A stretch of 8,403 nt of DNA from Selenomonadaceae bacterium (GTDB lineage Bacteria; Bacillota; Negativicutes; Selenomonadales; Selenomonadaceae), in contig JAEERZ010000088.1 in assembly GCA_016286075.1 (NCBI GenBank), positions 1 through 8,403 on the forward strand, in the 5' to 3' direction. Numbering within the stretch: the stretch's first letter is position 1; every line of letters begins with the position of its first letter. Shown piece by piece: positions 1 through 6,688 of this stretch. Below the pieces are notes generated by a model. It was not told where the DNA came from and made no database searches. It saw only the letters and a list, made by a program, of their open reading frames with translations. A program made the translations under genes and the position numbers.

Positions 1-2
1 GG

Positions 3-68
3 AGCCATACGCAGCACACGCGGGCGCTTTCCTACGACGAACTGATGGGCAAAGAAAACAAGGCATAA
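3..68 (+). CDS. C-terminal end of an unidentified gene (5' part outside the window)
   Basis: The third forward frame is open from the window edge to a TAA at 66-68 and gives 21 residues ending in SYDELMGKENKA. The stop falls immediately before a strong terminator hairpin, as expected for a real gene end. Of the other two forward frames, one stops early at 43-45 and the other runs on through the terminator. The fragment is too short for me to name a family. It is convergent with tmcAL and shares its terminator. Confidence 0.6.
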   Translation, partial: SHTQHTRALSYDELMGKENKA

Positions 69-116
69 AAAAGAAGAGCGGCTCTTCTCGACCGAGAGAG
101 GAGCCGCTCTTCTTTT
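69..116. terminator. Bidirectional intrinsic terminator between convergent genes
   Basis: A perfect 16-base-pair inverted repeat pairs 69-84 with 101-116. The GC-rich core (GAGCGGCTC and its complement) is flanked by an A run on the left and a T run on the right, so it can act on both strands. The enclosed 16 bases can pair further (TCTCG with CGAGA). It starts one base after the stop of the upstream gene and ends three bases before the tmcAL stop, so it serves both. Confidence 0.93.
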
Positions 117-119
117 ACA

Positions 120-1370
120 CTATATCGTTAAATAAATCGGCGATACGGAAAAATCGGCGTTTGCCGGAGGGCAGCCGACGGGGATAGAAGTCAGGGAGGC
201 GAGGGCCGTCGCGCGAAGATCGAAGGAAAGCATTTTTTGCGCGGGGGACAGGCCCCCCGATTCCAAAGCGCGCATGGGGAGGAAACGGGCCGTTCTGGCA
301 ACGACCGGGATCTCCGCGCGTTTTTTTATGTTCCGGAGCAGCCGGCGTCCATCGTCGTTGAAAGCGAGAACGCGCGCGTAGAGAGGACCTTGCTCGTTAA
401 AGGATTCGGCGTCGTCTGCGGACAGGCCAAGCAGGAGATGCAGCAGCAGGCGACGGATGCGCGCCCGCGGGTAACGTTTGGATTGGACGGCTTCGATGAG
501 CTCGTCGTAAGAGCGGGCAGAAAACGCCGCGCGGCGCAGGCGATGTTCGAGCCCTTCGGAGACGCCGACGATGGAACGGAGGACGTTGGTTTCATCGGCT
601 AAAATGCGGGAAAGGACAGGCCGGAAAAGCATCGACGAATCGTTGAAACCGTGCGCTTTTGCCTGAAGAAGCATTTCTTTTGTAACGTCGGGAACGACGC
701 GGAGCGCATCGTCAAGGGATTTATCGGCTCCCGCCAAAAAAGCCGAGAGAGCGGCGCGTATGGCCGAGGCGCTGGCGACGGCGGTTTCCGTATCGACCGC
801 CGGGAGATGCTGTTCATGATGTCCTGCGTTAAACCGGGGCAGGGGAAGGGGAACGACAGGGCTGTCGATATGGGAAAGGGCGCGCAGATATTCAAGAGCG
901 AGAATGACGTTCGGCTGCCGAACGAGGTCGTCGGGCGCGGCGGTTTTCGTTAGGGCAGCGGCATAGGAGCCGCCATCGCGGAGCCGATTCTTGAAGCCGT
1001 CGTTTTCGGCGGCCTCGATTTTTTTTCGTATGGATTGCAATTTTGCAAGATTGTCGCATTCCGAGCCGAAGGCCAGGAGATCGACGACGCCGAGGCGGTC
1101 GAAAAGACGGACGCCTCCGGATGCGAAATACTGCGCGCTGCGTGTCGCGAAAACGACGGGAAGCTCCAGTACGAGAGACGCACCGTGCCGGACGGCGGCT
1201 TCCGCCCGACTCCACTTATCAAGGACGGCGACAGTTCCGCGCTGGGTAAAGCTTCCGCTCATGGCGACGATAATACCGGCGTCGGGAAAACGTCGGCGGA
1301 TTTCGCGAAGCTGCAAAAGATGGCCGTTATGGAAAGGATTGTATTCCGCAATGACGCCGACGGTTGTCAT
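120..1370 (-). CDS. tmcAL: tRNA(Met) cytidine acetate ligase (YlbM/UPF0348 family)
   Basis: The 416-residue protein carries the family's nucleotidyltransferase-like signature. The N-terminus GVIAEYNPFHNGH contains the HxGH motif (H14, H17). MSGSFTQRG follows at 37-45, DKWSRA at 51-56, LELP at 68-71, an N-x-x-L-x-x-EY segment near 154-161 and ASASAIR near 199-205. The C-terminus (ADFSVSPI) is also family-like, and the length is close to the usual 400 or so. Known members use acetate and ATP to form an acetyl-adenylate and acetylate C34 of elongator tRNA-Met, giving ac4C; they do not use acetyl-CoA. The ATG start is supported by AAGGAG eight bases upstream (complement of 1379-1384). The gene is divergent from the membrane-protein genes and convergent with the fragment at the left edge. 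Plus-strand open frames across it are shadows. Confidence 0.95.
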   Translation of the reverse strand: MTTVGVIAEYNPFHNGHLLQLREIRRRFPDAGIIVAMSGSFTQRGTVAVLDKWSRAEAAVRHGASLVLELPVVFATRSAQYFASGGVRLFDRLGVVDLLAFGSECDNLAKLQSIRKKIEAAENDGFKNRLRDGGSYAAALTKTAAPDDLVRQPNVILALEYLRALSHIDSPVVPLPLPRFNAGHHEQHLPAVDTETAVASASAIRAALSAFLAGADKSLDDALRVVPDVTKEMLLQAKAHGFNDSSMLFRPVLSRILADETNVLRSIVGVSEGLEHRLRRAAFSARSYDELIEAVQSKRYPRARIRRLLLHLLLGLSADDAESFNEQGPLYARVLAFNDDGRRLLRNIKKRAEIPVVARTARFLPMRALESGGLSPAQKMLSFDLRATALASLTSIPVGCPPANADFSVSPIYLTI

Positions 1371-1403
1371 GTTATATGCTCCTTTTTATTGATTATTGTC
1401 TTT

Positions 1404-1432
1404 AGTGTAGCAAAAAACGGCGCTTTTGAGAA
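1404..1432 (-). promoter_or_regulatory. Possible promoter of tmcAL
   Basis: On the minus strand, TACACT (complement of 1404-1409) resembles a -10 box, and TTCTCA (complement of 1427-1432) lies 17 bases upstream as a weak -35. A transcript would start about 25 bases before the tmcAL ribosome binding site. The -35 match is poor, so this is tentative. Confidence 0.35.
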
Positions 1433-1461
1433 GCAAAGGGGGACTTATTCAGCGGGGGTTA

Positions 1462-1483
1462 TAGGATTTTTTTAGGATTTTTT
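1462..1483 (+). repeat. Tandem 11-base direct repeat, TAGGATTTTTT twice
   Basis: TAGGATTTTTT occurs at 1462-1472 and again, without a gap, at 1473-1483. A third GATTTTTT lies at 1506-1513 and overlaps the putative -35 box of the next gene; GATTTTTTC is identical at 1476-1484 and 1506-1514. T-tract spacings of 11 and 30 bases are close to one and three helical turns, which suggests curved DNA or an UP-like element just upstream of the promoter. The repeat is certain; the function is inferred. Confidence 0.7.
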
Positions 1484-1503
1484 CATGAAATTTAGCGGAA
1501 TTA

Positions 1504-1532
1504 TTGATTTTTTCGCAGGAAGAATATATAAT
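1504..1532 (+). promoter_or_regulatory. Sigma-70-type promoter for the rightward gene cluster
   Basis: TTGATT at 1504-1509 (four of six consensus -35 bases) and TATAAT at 1527-1532 (perfect -10) are separated by exactly 17 bases. Transcription would begin near 1539, leaving a leader of about 63 bases before the ribosome binding site. It is the best promoter match I see in the window and probably drives 1602-7313. It also rules out the in-frame ATG at 1485, which lies upstream of the promoter. Confidence 0.8.
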
Positions 1533-1587
1533 TGCCTTAAAAATAATGGGGTAACTATACGAAAAAAGAGAACGAATACTTATAGAA

Positions 1588-1593
1588 AGGAGG
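1588..1593 (+). promoter_or_regulatory. Ribosome binding site AGGAGG fixing the start at 1602
   Basis: A perfect AGGAGG ends eight bases before ATG 1602. The upstream in-frame ATG at 1485 has no comparable site, which decides the start. Confidence 0.9.
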
Positions 1594-1601
1594 TGCGGCG
1601 T

Positions 1602-2387
1602 ATGGCAGTCCCGGCAGGAATACCGTTAATGCTCGTTTTTACGGGAATATTTGTCTTTCTCGTGTTGTTTATTGCCTGTATCGTGTTGAGCATTATCGTG
1701 AAAGACACGATGATTCGCGCAGGATTGGTTATGGGCGCGCTCATGCTGGTTTTAGTCATGGGCGGAGGCGCGTACATGACGATGGTGGATGTTGAAGAGC
1801 CGGCGAAACAAGCGGAAGCGGATGTCTACAAACCGAAGAAAGAAGCTGCTAAACCACAGAAGAAGCCGAAGCCTGCCGCCGCACCGGAAGCAAAGCCCAA
1901 GCAGCGCGAAGTGACAGTGGTCGTGGATGAATCGACGATCAAGGAAGATTACGATCCTTTGAAGACGGATCGTTTATCGGTCGAAGATCCGCCGAGAGGC
2001 GTGAGAGCCGCCGGGAATTCCCGTCAGGAAAGGACGCAGGTAGGCCAAAAAATCACGGCTATCGAGACCGACCTGAACAAGCAGCTGCTGGCGTTGGATA
2101 CGCAGGTACAGGAAGTCCTGCGGCGGTTTGACGCGCAGGAGATGGAAAACTACGACATGATCTTTTGGCAGGCAAAGCTGAAGAAGCAGCAGTACGGCTA
2201 TATCGTTCGTGCGATGGACGAGAAACAGAAGATCGTGGAAAAGGCAGCGTCGCTGTCCGATGAAGAAAAAGCGGCGGATTTGGCCCGCATCGACAAGCGG
2301 CGGCAAAAAGCGCTGGAAAAGTGGAAGGAATATCACGGCGTTTTGGAGGAACTGATGTCAAATCAGGACGTATTCCGCACGTTATGA
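1602..2387 (+). CDS. Hypothetical protein with two membrane helices and a C-terminal coiled coil
   Basis: I do not recognise a family. The 261-residue product has two hydrophobic helices (about 8-33 and 38-61) joined by a very short charged turn. A low-complexity Lys/Pro/Ala linker follows (about 77-102, with KPKK, KPQKKPKP and APEAKPK). The rest is polar and strongly helical, with coiled-coil character from about 148 to 255. This looks like a membrane hairpin anchor, an extended spacer and a rod-like domain. The sidedness of the rod is unclear: the basic turn favours the inside, which would put both ends outside, but the basic linker could argue the reverse. The frame is open from ATG 1485, but that codon lies upstream of the promoter, so I start at 1602. 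It is the first gene of the rightward cluster and lies 55 bases before another membrane-anchored helical protein, so the two may act together (inference). Confidence 0.85.
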   Translation: MAVPAGIPLMLVFTGIFVFLVLFIACIVLSIIVKDTMIRAGLVMGALMLVLVMGGGAYMTMVDVEEPAKQAEADVYKPKKEAAKPQKKPKPAAAPEAKPKQREVTVVVDESTIKEDYDPLKTDRLSVEDPPRGVRAAGNSRQERTQVGQKITAIETDLNKQLLALDTQVQEVLRRFDAQEMENYDMIFWQAKLKKQQYGYIVRAMDEKQKIVEKAASLSDEEKAADLARIDKRRQKALEKWKEYHGVLEELMSNQDVFRTL

Positions 2388-2442
2388 CGAAGAGGAAGCC
2401 TTTTGGTCTTGATGAGGCGGGCAGCGTTCGGTTGGAGAAGGG

Positions 2443-3474
2443 ATGAAGCGGATGAATCTTGGTGGCAAATGGAAGGTTTTTTCAGCCGTTCTTTTGGCGA
2501 TCGTCGTCATAGTCGGCGGAGGAACCCTTTGGTACCACGGTTACTATACGAAAACGCCTGAATACGCGGTGCGCATGATTGAGGAAGCTGTGGCTTCCCA
2601 CGACGAAGCAAAGTTTGACCGTTACGTCGATATGCGCAAGTTGACGGAAACGGCGGGCAATGAGTTTTTGGAAGCCGCCATGGATGCGGACAGCGCTATG
2701 ACGGAGGAGGCGCGCAGCGCAGTATCGGGTTTCGCCCAGATTTTCAAGGCGTCCGTTTCCAAGAGCTTTGAAAATGCGATTCGTGATTATGTGCGGACGG
2801 GCGAGTGGGGAAACGTCAGCCCCGACGTGCATTTGATTATCGACAAGGCCGGTTTTTACCAGTCGGAAATTCGCGGCAAGGAAGGGTTGGAAAAGAACGC
2901 GGACGACGGCAGGGCGACGCTGGGGCTGCGGATATACCAGAAAGAAGCTGCGGAAGAGTTCGTGTTGCAGATTCGATTCGAGAAGGGCCAGGACGGCGTA
3001 TGGAAAGCGGCGGAGCTTTCCAATTTCCGCGATTTTGTCGCTTTTGTCACGAAGGCGAGAAAAGAACAGTTCCGCGCGTATCTGAAGAAGACGGAGGACA
3101 TTATCCGGGCGCATGAGGACAAGGTCGGCGCGGCGGACAAGAAATTAGTGGATATCCTGCACAGCGGCAGCATGGGAGATATGAACGTGCGCCGTCAGAT
3201 GCGGGCGGTGATGGTCGACGAGATTCTGCCGGACTGGCAGCTTCGCCGTTCGGAGCTGGAGGCGGTGGAGCCTCCGACGGCGGCGCAGACGCTGCATCGT
3301 TTGCGGCTTCGCATCTGCGATATGAGGATTTCTTACGCAATCAGCTATGCGGAGTGGTTGGAGACGAAGAAGGCCGTGGATATTCAGAAAGCGAACGAGA
3401 TATTGAAAGAAGCGCGTACGCTGGAGCAGGAGGCTGAGACAATGTCGCGCCGCATGACGCGCGGGACGATGTGA
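2443..3474 (+). CDS. Membrane-anchored protein, DUF2939-like N-terminal region, function unknown
   Basis: The 343-residue product starts with a basic N-terminus (MKRMNLGGKWK) and one hydrophobic helix (about 12-30), predicting a single-pass protein with most of its chain outside the cytoplasm. Residues 38-70 (TPEYAVRMIEEAVASHD, then a YVDMRKL segment) resemble the opening of DUF2939: a short helix, an Ala/Glu-rich helix with HD, then a YVD motif. The middle (about 120-195) looks like an alternating strand domain. The C-terminus (about 196-337) is helical, with P-x-A-x-x-L-H-x-L-R-L-R near 278-290. There is no lipobox cysteine. GGAG at 2434-2437 lies five bases before the ATG; a second ATG at 2452 is possible. 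Function is unknown; the position between another membrane protein and housekeeping genes does not reveal a role. Confidence 0.88.
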   Translation: MKRMNLGGKWKVFSAVLLAIVVIVGGGTLWYHGYYTKTPEYAVRMIEEAVASHDEAKFDRYVDMRKLTETAGNEFLEAAMDADSAMTEEARSAVSGFAQIFKASVSKSFENAIRDYVRTGEWGNVSPDVHLIIDKAGFYQSEIRGKEGLEKNADDGRATLGLRIYQKEAAEEFVLQIRFEKGQDGVWKAAELSNFRDFVAFVTKARKEQFRAYLKKTEDIIRAHEDKVGAADKKLVDILHSGSMGDMNVRRQMRAVMVDEILPDWQLRRSELEAVEPPTAAQTLHRLRLRICDMRISYAISYAEWLETKKAVDIQKANEILKEARTLEQEAETMSRRMTRGTM

Positions 3475-3501
3475 CGCGCCTGGATGGGAGAGATACAGAC
3501 G

Positions 3502-4170
3502 ATGGCATATCGGGCTGCGGTGTTCGATCTCGACGGAACTCTTTTGAATACCCTGTCGGATTTGGCGGACAGCGGAAACGAGCTGTTGGCGTCTTACGGG
3601 ATGCCGCCGCATCCGGAGCCGGCCTTTCGGTACTTCGTCGGAAACGGGTCCCGAAAACTGATGGAACGCATTCTGCCGGGAAAGTCGGCGGAAGAGATTG
3701 ACGAAGCGTTGGCCCGGTATAAAGCGATATACGAAAAGCGCCTGACGGCGAAGACAAAACCTTATGCGGGGATAGCCGAGATGCTTTCGGAGCTGAAAGC
3801 GCGGGGCGTACGGATGGCGGTCTGCACGAACAAGCATATTTCGGCGGCGGAGGCTTTGATCCGCAAGTATTTTCCCGCCGATATTTTCGACGCATACGAG
3901 GGCGACCGGCCGGGCGTGCCGCGTAAGCCGGATCCGGCCCATGTGAATATCGTATTGGAGAAAATGAACGTCAGACCGGAGGAAACGGTTTATTTAGGGG
4001 ATTCCGGCGTCGACATGCAAACGGCGGTAAACGCGAAAGCGCTTCCCATAGGCGTGCTTTGGGGCTTCCGGGAGAAGGACGAGCTTCTGGAAAACGGAGC
4101 GAAGATTTTGCTGTCGCAGCCGTCCGAGTTGTTGGAAAAAGTGGATTTCTTGAATAACAAACAGGGCTGA
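3502..4170 (+). CDS. gph: HAD-superfamily hydrolase, phosphoglycolate phosphatase type
   Basis: The 222-residue protein shows all four HAD motifs. Motif I is DLDGT (nucleophile D9, acid/base D11), motif II has T109 in CTNK, motif III is K142 in RKPDP, and motif IV is GDSGVD with D167 and D171 for Mg2+. The helical segment between motifs I and II is a C1-type cap, as in Gph and PpaX. Gph-type enzymes dephosphorylate 2-phosphoglycolate, often formed during DNA repair; relatives act on pyrophosphate or other small phosphates, so the substrate is not certain. I start at ATG 3502 because GGGAGAG (3486-3492) lies nine bases upstream and the conserved fold begins at once. ATG 3484 adds six residues and lacks a ribosome binding site. 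It begins 27 bases after the upstream membrane-protein gene. Confidence 0.88.
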   Translation: MAYRAAVFDLDGTLLNTLSDLADSGNELLASYGMPPHPEPAFRYFVGNGSRKLMERILPGKSAEEIDEALARYKAIYEKRLTAKTKPYAGIAEMLSELKARGVRMAVCTNKHISAAEALIRKYFPADIFDAYEGDRPGVPRKPDPAHVNIVLEKMNVRPEETVYLGDSGVDMQTAVNAKALPIGVLWGFREKDELLENGAKILLSQPSELLEKVDFLNNKQG

Positions 4171-4173
4171 TAC

Positions 4174-4205
4174 ATGCGGGGCTGTCCAGTGCGGCGGCCC
4201 CGCAT
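4174..4205 (+). terminator. Hairpin between the HAD gene and rlmD, possible weak terminator
   Basis: ATGCGGGGC (4174-4182) pairs perfectly with GCCCCGCAT (4197-4205). Four more pairs, two of them G-U, extend it to a six-base loop. It begins four bases after the upstream stop codon. Only TTCTT follows, so termination is probably partial; attenuation or 3'-end protection of the upstream message is also possible. Confidence 0.55.
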
Positions 4206-4214
4206 TCTTAAGAT

Positions 4215-4219
4215 GGAGG
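4215..4219 (+). promoter_or_regulatory. Ribosome binding site GGAGG for the GTG start of rlmD
   Basis: GGAGG ends seven bases before GTG 4227. There is no ATG between the site and the conserved TRAM-like region, so the GTG start is favoured. Confidence 0.85.
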
Positions 4220-4226
4220 AAACAGC

Positions 4227-5597
4227 GTGACAAAAGGGATTCCCGTGCGTGCAGGCGAAACGTGCGAGCTTTTGATTGAGCGGTTGGGGAGCCATGCCGA
4301 GGGGGTCGCCCGGGCGGAGGGTTTCACCGTATTCGTGCCGGGCGCGTTGCCGGGAGAAAAAGTGCTGGCGCGGATAGATACGGTGAAAAAGAATTACGCG
4401 GCGGCGACGTTGACGGAAGTCCGGCAGGCGAGCCCCGACCGGACGGAGCCGATTTGCCCGGTGTACGACGTATGCGGCGGCTGTCAGCTTCAGCATTTGT
4501 CTTATGAAGCGCAGCTTCGGGAAAAGCAGCGGCAGGTGGAAGACGCCGTGCGTCATATCGGAAAGCTGGACGGCGTCAAGGTGTTTGCGGCCATCGGCGG
4601 CGAGCCGTGGGGCTATCGGAACAAAATGCAGTTCCCGGTGGGCCGGATCAAAGGGACACCCGTGATCGGCTGCTTTTCACAGGGGAGCCACAGCATCGTA
4701 GATACGGAAAAGTGTTATATCCAGCACCAGGCGAATAACGATCTGATGAACGCCATGCGGGAGGCCGTGCGGCGTTTCGGCGTTTCCGTGTACGACGAGG
4801 ACCGCCATACGGGAATGCTGCGGCATATCGTCGGCCGCGTGGGCGCCAACGGGGACGTCATGGCGGTGCTGGTGACGGCGAAAAAAGAATTGCCGCAGGC
4901 CAAGGAAATCGTGAAATTCCTGCGGTCGCGGGTACCGAAGCTGGTCAGCGTGCATCAGAATATCCAAACGTATCGGAACAACGTAATCCTGGGACGGGAG
5001 ACGAAGCTTTTATGGGGGAAGAGCGCCATTCGCGACTCGATAGGGCCGCTTTCCTTTCAGGTCTCGCCCCGGTCGTTTTTTCAGGTCAATACGGCGCAGG
5101 CGACGGTATTGTACGGAAAGGCGTTGGAATACGCGGGCCTCGGAGGCGGGGAAACGGTCATTGACGCCTATTGCGGCACGGGAACGATAACGCTCTTTCT
5201 CGCGCGGAAAGCGCGCAAAGCTTACGGAATCGAAGTAGTATCCCCGGCTGTCCGCGACGCAAAGAACAACGCCCGGGCGAACCGCATCCAAAACGCGGAA
5301 TTTATCGTCGGGGACGCGGCGGAGGTTATGCCGCGCCTCTATCGTAACGGCGTGCGCCCGGACGTCATCGTCACCGACCCGCCGCGGGCAGGCTGTACGC
5401 CCGTCGTGCTGGAGACCTTTGCCCGTATGCAGCCGAAGCGCATCGTTTACGTCTCCTGCAATCCCGCCACGCTGGGCCGGGACTTGGCGATTCTCGACGA
5501 TCTTGGCTACCGGACGGAGAAAATCCAGCCTGTGGATATGTTCCCGATGACTTCGCATGTTGAAAGCGTCGCGCTGGTGACGGGAAAGGCCGTTTGA
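4227..5597 (+). CDS. rlmD: 23S rRNA (uracil-C5)-methyltransferase, RlmD/RlmCD (RumA) family
   Basis: The 456-residue protein begins with a TRAM-like RNA-binding region (about 8-66). Four cysteines matching the RumA [4Fe-4S] ligands follow: C77, C83 and C86 in CPVYDVCGGCQLQH, and C163. The C-terminal half is the SAM-dependent fold: FFQVN at 284-288, YCGTGT at 315-320, GIEVV, DPPRAGC at 384-390 and SCNPATL with nucleophile C411. E446 in HVE matches the general base; its 35-residue distance from C411 equals that in E. coli RumA (C389, E424). The enzyme makes 5-methyluridine in 23S rRNA. In E. coli RlmD modifies U1939, whereas in several Firmicutes one enzyme (RlmCD) does both U747 and U1939; sequence alone does not settle which. 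It starts at GTG, 56 bases after the HAD gene and 55 bases before queC. Confidence 0.93.
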   Translation: MTKGIPVRAGETCELLIERLGSHAEGVARAEGFTVFVPGALPGEKVLARIDTVKKNYAAATLTEVRQASPDRTEPICPVYDVCGGCQLQHLSYEAQLREKQRQVEDAVRHIGKLDGVKVFAAIGGEPWGYRNKMQFPVGRIKGTPVIGCFSQGSHSIVDTEKCYIQHQANNDLMNAMREAVRRFGVSVYDEDRHTGMLRHIVGRVGANGDVMAVLVTAKKELPQAKEIVKFLRSRVPKLVSVHQNIQTYRNNVILGRETKLLWGKSAIRDSIGPLSFQVSPRSFFQVNTAQATVLYGKALEYAGLGGGETVIDAYCGTGTITLFLARKARKAYGIEVVSPAVRDAKNNARANRIQNAEFIVGDAAEVMPRLYRNGVRPDVIVTDPPRAGCTPVVLETFARMQPKRIVYVSCNPATLGRDLAILDDLGYRTEKIQPVDMFPMTSHVESVALVTGKAV

Positions 5598-5637
5598 TGC
5601 GCAGGGAATACAGGATGATTTCGCCTTGGGCAAAAGC

Positions 5638-5643
5638 AGGAGG
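5638..5643 (+). promoter_or_regulatory. Ribosome binding site AGGAGG fixing the queC start
   Basis: AGGAGG ends nine bases before ATG 5653, which opens directly into the conserved MKAVVLLSGGVDS. An upstream in-frame TTG at 5626 would place this site inside the gene and is not used. Confidence 0.88.
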
Positions 5644-5652
5644 TTTGGCGGG

Positions 5653-6339
5653 ATGAAAGCGGTTGTCTTATTGAGCGGGGGCGTCGATTCCACGACGTGC
5701 CTTGCGTTGGCGATAAAAAAATACGGAGCGGATCAAGTGCTCGCGCTGACCTCCTATTATGGACAGAAGCACGACAGGGAAATCGAAGCGGCGAGAAAAG
5801 TGGCCGATTTTTACGGCGTCCGGCATATAGAGCAGGACTTGTCGGCGGCGTTTGCGTTCAGCGACTCGTCCCTTTTGGCGGCCAGCGACAAATCCATTCC
5901 GCTGCAATCCTATGCCGAGCAGCTGGCCGAGCGGGGCGGTTCGGGAACCGTCGATACCTATGTCCCGTTCCGCAACGGAGTGTTTCTTTCCTTTGCGGCG
6001 GCGACGGCGGTCAGCGTCGGCGCGGAAACGGTCTTTTACGGGGCTCATGCCGACGACGCGGCGGGCAGCGCATACCCGGACTGCACGCCGGAATTTTTCG
6101 AGGCCATGAGAACGGCGATTTACGAAGGAAGCGGTCATGTCTGCACATTGGAGGCGCCGTTTATCCATAAGACAAAGGCGGACGTCGTTGCCGTCGGGCT
6201 GGACTTGGGCGCGCCGTATCGGTTTACGTGGAGCTGCTATGAGGGAAAAGAAAAGCCCTGCGGAAAATGCGGGACCTGCATTGACAGGGCGAAGGCCTTT
6301 GCGGCGAACGGCGTCGGCGATCCGGCAATGGAGGGATAA
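5653..6339 (+). CDS. queC: 7-cyano-7-deazaguanine (preQ0) synthase
   Basis: The 228-residue protein has the ATP-pyrophosphatase PP-loop SGGVDS at 8-13 and the family motifs YYGQKHDREI, VPFRN (104-108) and YGAHADD. Near the C-terminus lie the zinc ligands C195, C203, C206 and C209, in the usual C-x7-C-x2-C-x2-C pattern. QueC uses ATP and ammonia to convert 7-carboxy-7-deazaguanine, the QueE product, to preQ0, the nitrile precursor of queuosine. The length matches the family. It is followed after one base by queD, so the two are surely co-transcribed. I see no preQ1 riboswitch in the 55 bases before it, so any such control must lie further upstream or be absent. Confidence 0.97.
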   Translation: MKAVVLLSGGVDSTTCLALAIKKYGADQVLALTSYYGQKHDREIEAARKVADFYGVRHIEQDLSAAFAFSDSSLLAASDKSIPLQSYAEQLAERGGSGTVDTYVPFRNGVFLSFAAATAVSVGAETVFYGAHADDAAGSAYPDCTPEFFEAMRTAIYEGSGHVCTLEAPFIHKTKADVVAVGLDLGAPYRFTWSCYEGKEKPCGKCGTCIDRAKAFAANGVGDPAMEG

Positions 6340-6340
6340 A

Positions 6341-6688
6341 ATGTTTACAGTCACAAAACGTATTGAAATCTCGGGTGCGCACCAGCTGTCGCTTCCCTAT
6401 GAGAGCAAATGCCAACTTTGGCACGGCCACAACTGGATCATCATCATCAAGTGCCAGTCCGAGACGCTGGATGAGAACGGCATGGTCGTCGATTTCACGA
6501 AGGTCAAGGAAATCGTGAACCGGCTGGACCACGCGAGCATCAACGAGGTTCTGAACGAAGGCCGCACAGGCAATCCCGTCAATCCGACGGCGGAGAATAT
6601 CGCCTATTGGCTCTGCCAAAGAATTCCGCATTGCGTGGAGGTTTCCGTGCAGGAAAGCGAAGGGAACGTTGCCGTTTATGCAAAATGA
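6341..6688 (+). CDS. queD: 6-carboxy-5,6,7,8-tetrahydropterin synthase
   Basis: The 115-residue protein is a compact PTPS-fold enzyme. Zinc ligands are H14, H28 and H30 (the last two in HGH). The C-x3-HGH spacing (catalytic C24) is typical of true QueD rather than eukaryotic PTPS. D63-H64 (LDH) and E105 (VQESEG) complete the active site by analogy with E. coli C27, D70, H71 and E110. QueD converts 7,8-dihydroneopterin triphosphate to 6-carboxytetrahydropterin, the QueE substrate. GGAGGG at 6330-6335 overlaps the end of queC and lies five bases before the ATG. Upstream extension of this frame runs inside queC and has no support. The 3' end overlaps queE by 11 bases, indicating translational coupling. 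A run of four isoleucines (33-36) is an ordinary core strand. Confidence 0.96.
   Translation: MFTVTKRIEISGAHQLSLPYESKCQLWHGHNWIIIIKCQSETLDENGMVVDFTKVKEIVNRLDHASINEVLNEGRTGNPVNPTAENIAYWLCQRIPHCVEVSVQESEGNVAVYAK

Noticed and set aside
1035..1475. Plus-strand open frames across tmcAL (also 237-602, 651-953 and 991-1392)
   Set aside because: They overlap the conserved tmcAL motifs on the opposite strand and look like frame shadows.
3145..3942. 265-codon minus-strand open frame (and a 210-codon one at 2482-3114)
   Set aside because: Both are antisense shadows of the membrane protein and the HAD gene, caused by high GC. They have Arg/His/Pro-rich composition, and I see no supporting motifs.
4129..4157. 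Promoter for rlmD (TTGTTG, 17 bases, GAATAA) at the end of the HAD gene
   Set aside because: The -10 match is poor and the sequence lies in coding DNA; it is no better than chance.
5598..5652. preQ1 riboswitch upstream of queC
   Set aside because: I looked for the compact GGTTC stem, A-rich tail and anti-SD pairing typical of preQ1-I. The 55-base gap shows only the ribosome binding site.
5010..5693. Minus-strand open frames opposite rlmD and queC (also 5668-6354)
   Set aside because: The plus strand carries complete, motif-perfect enzymes here; the reverse products have biased composition and no recognisable motifs.
6433..6450. ATC repeat resembling a microsatellite
   Set aside because: It encodes four isoleucines in a core strand of QueD, in frame and in a conserved region; nothing suggests slippage.
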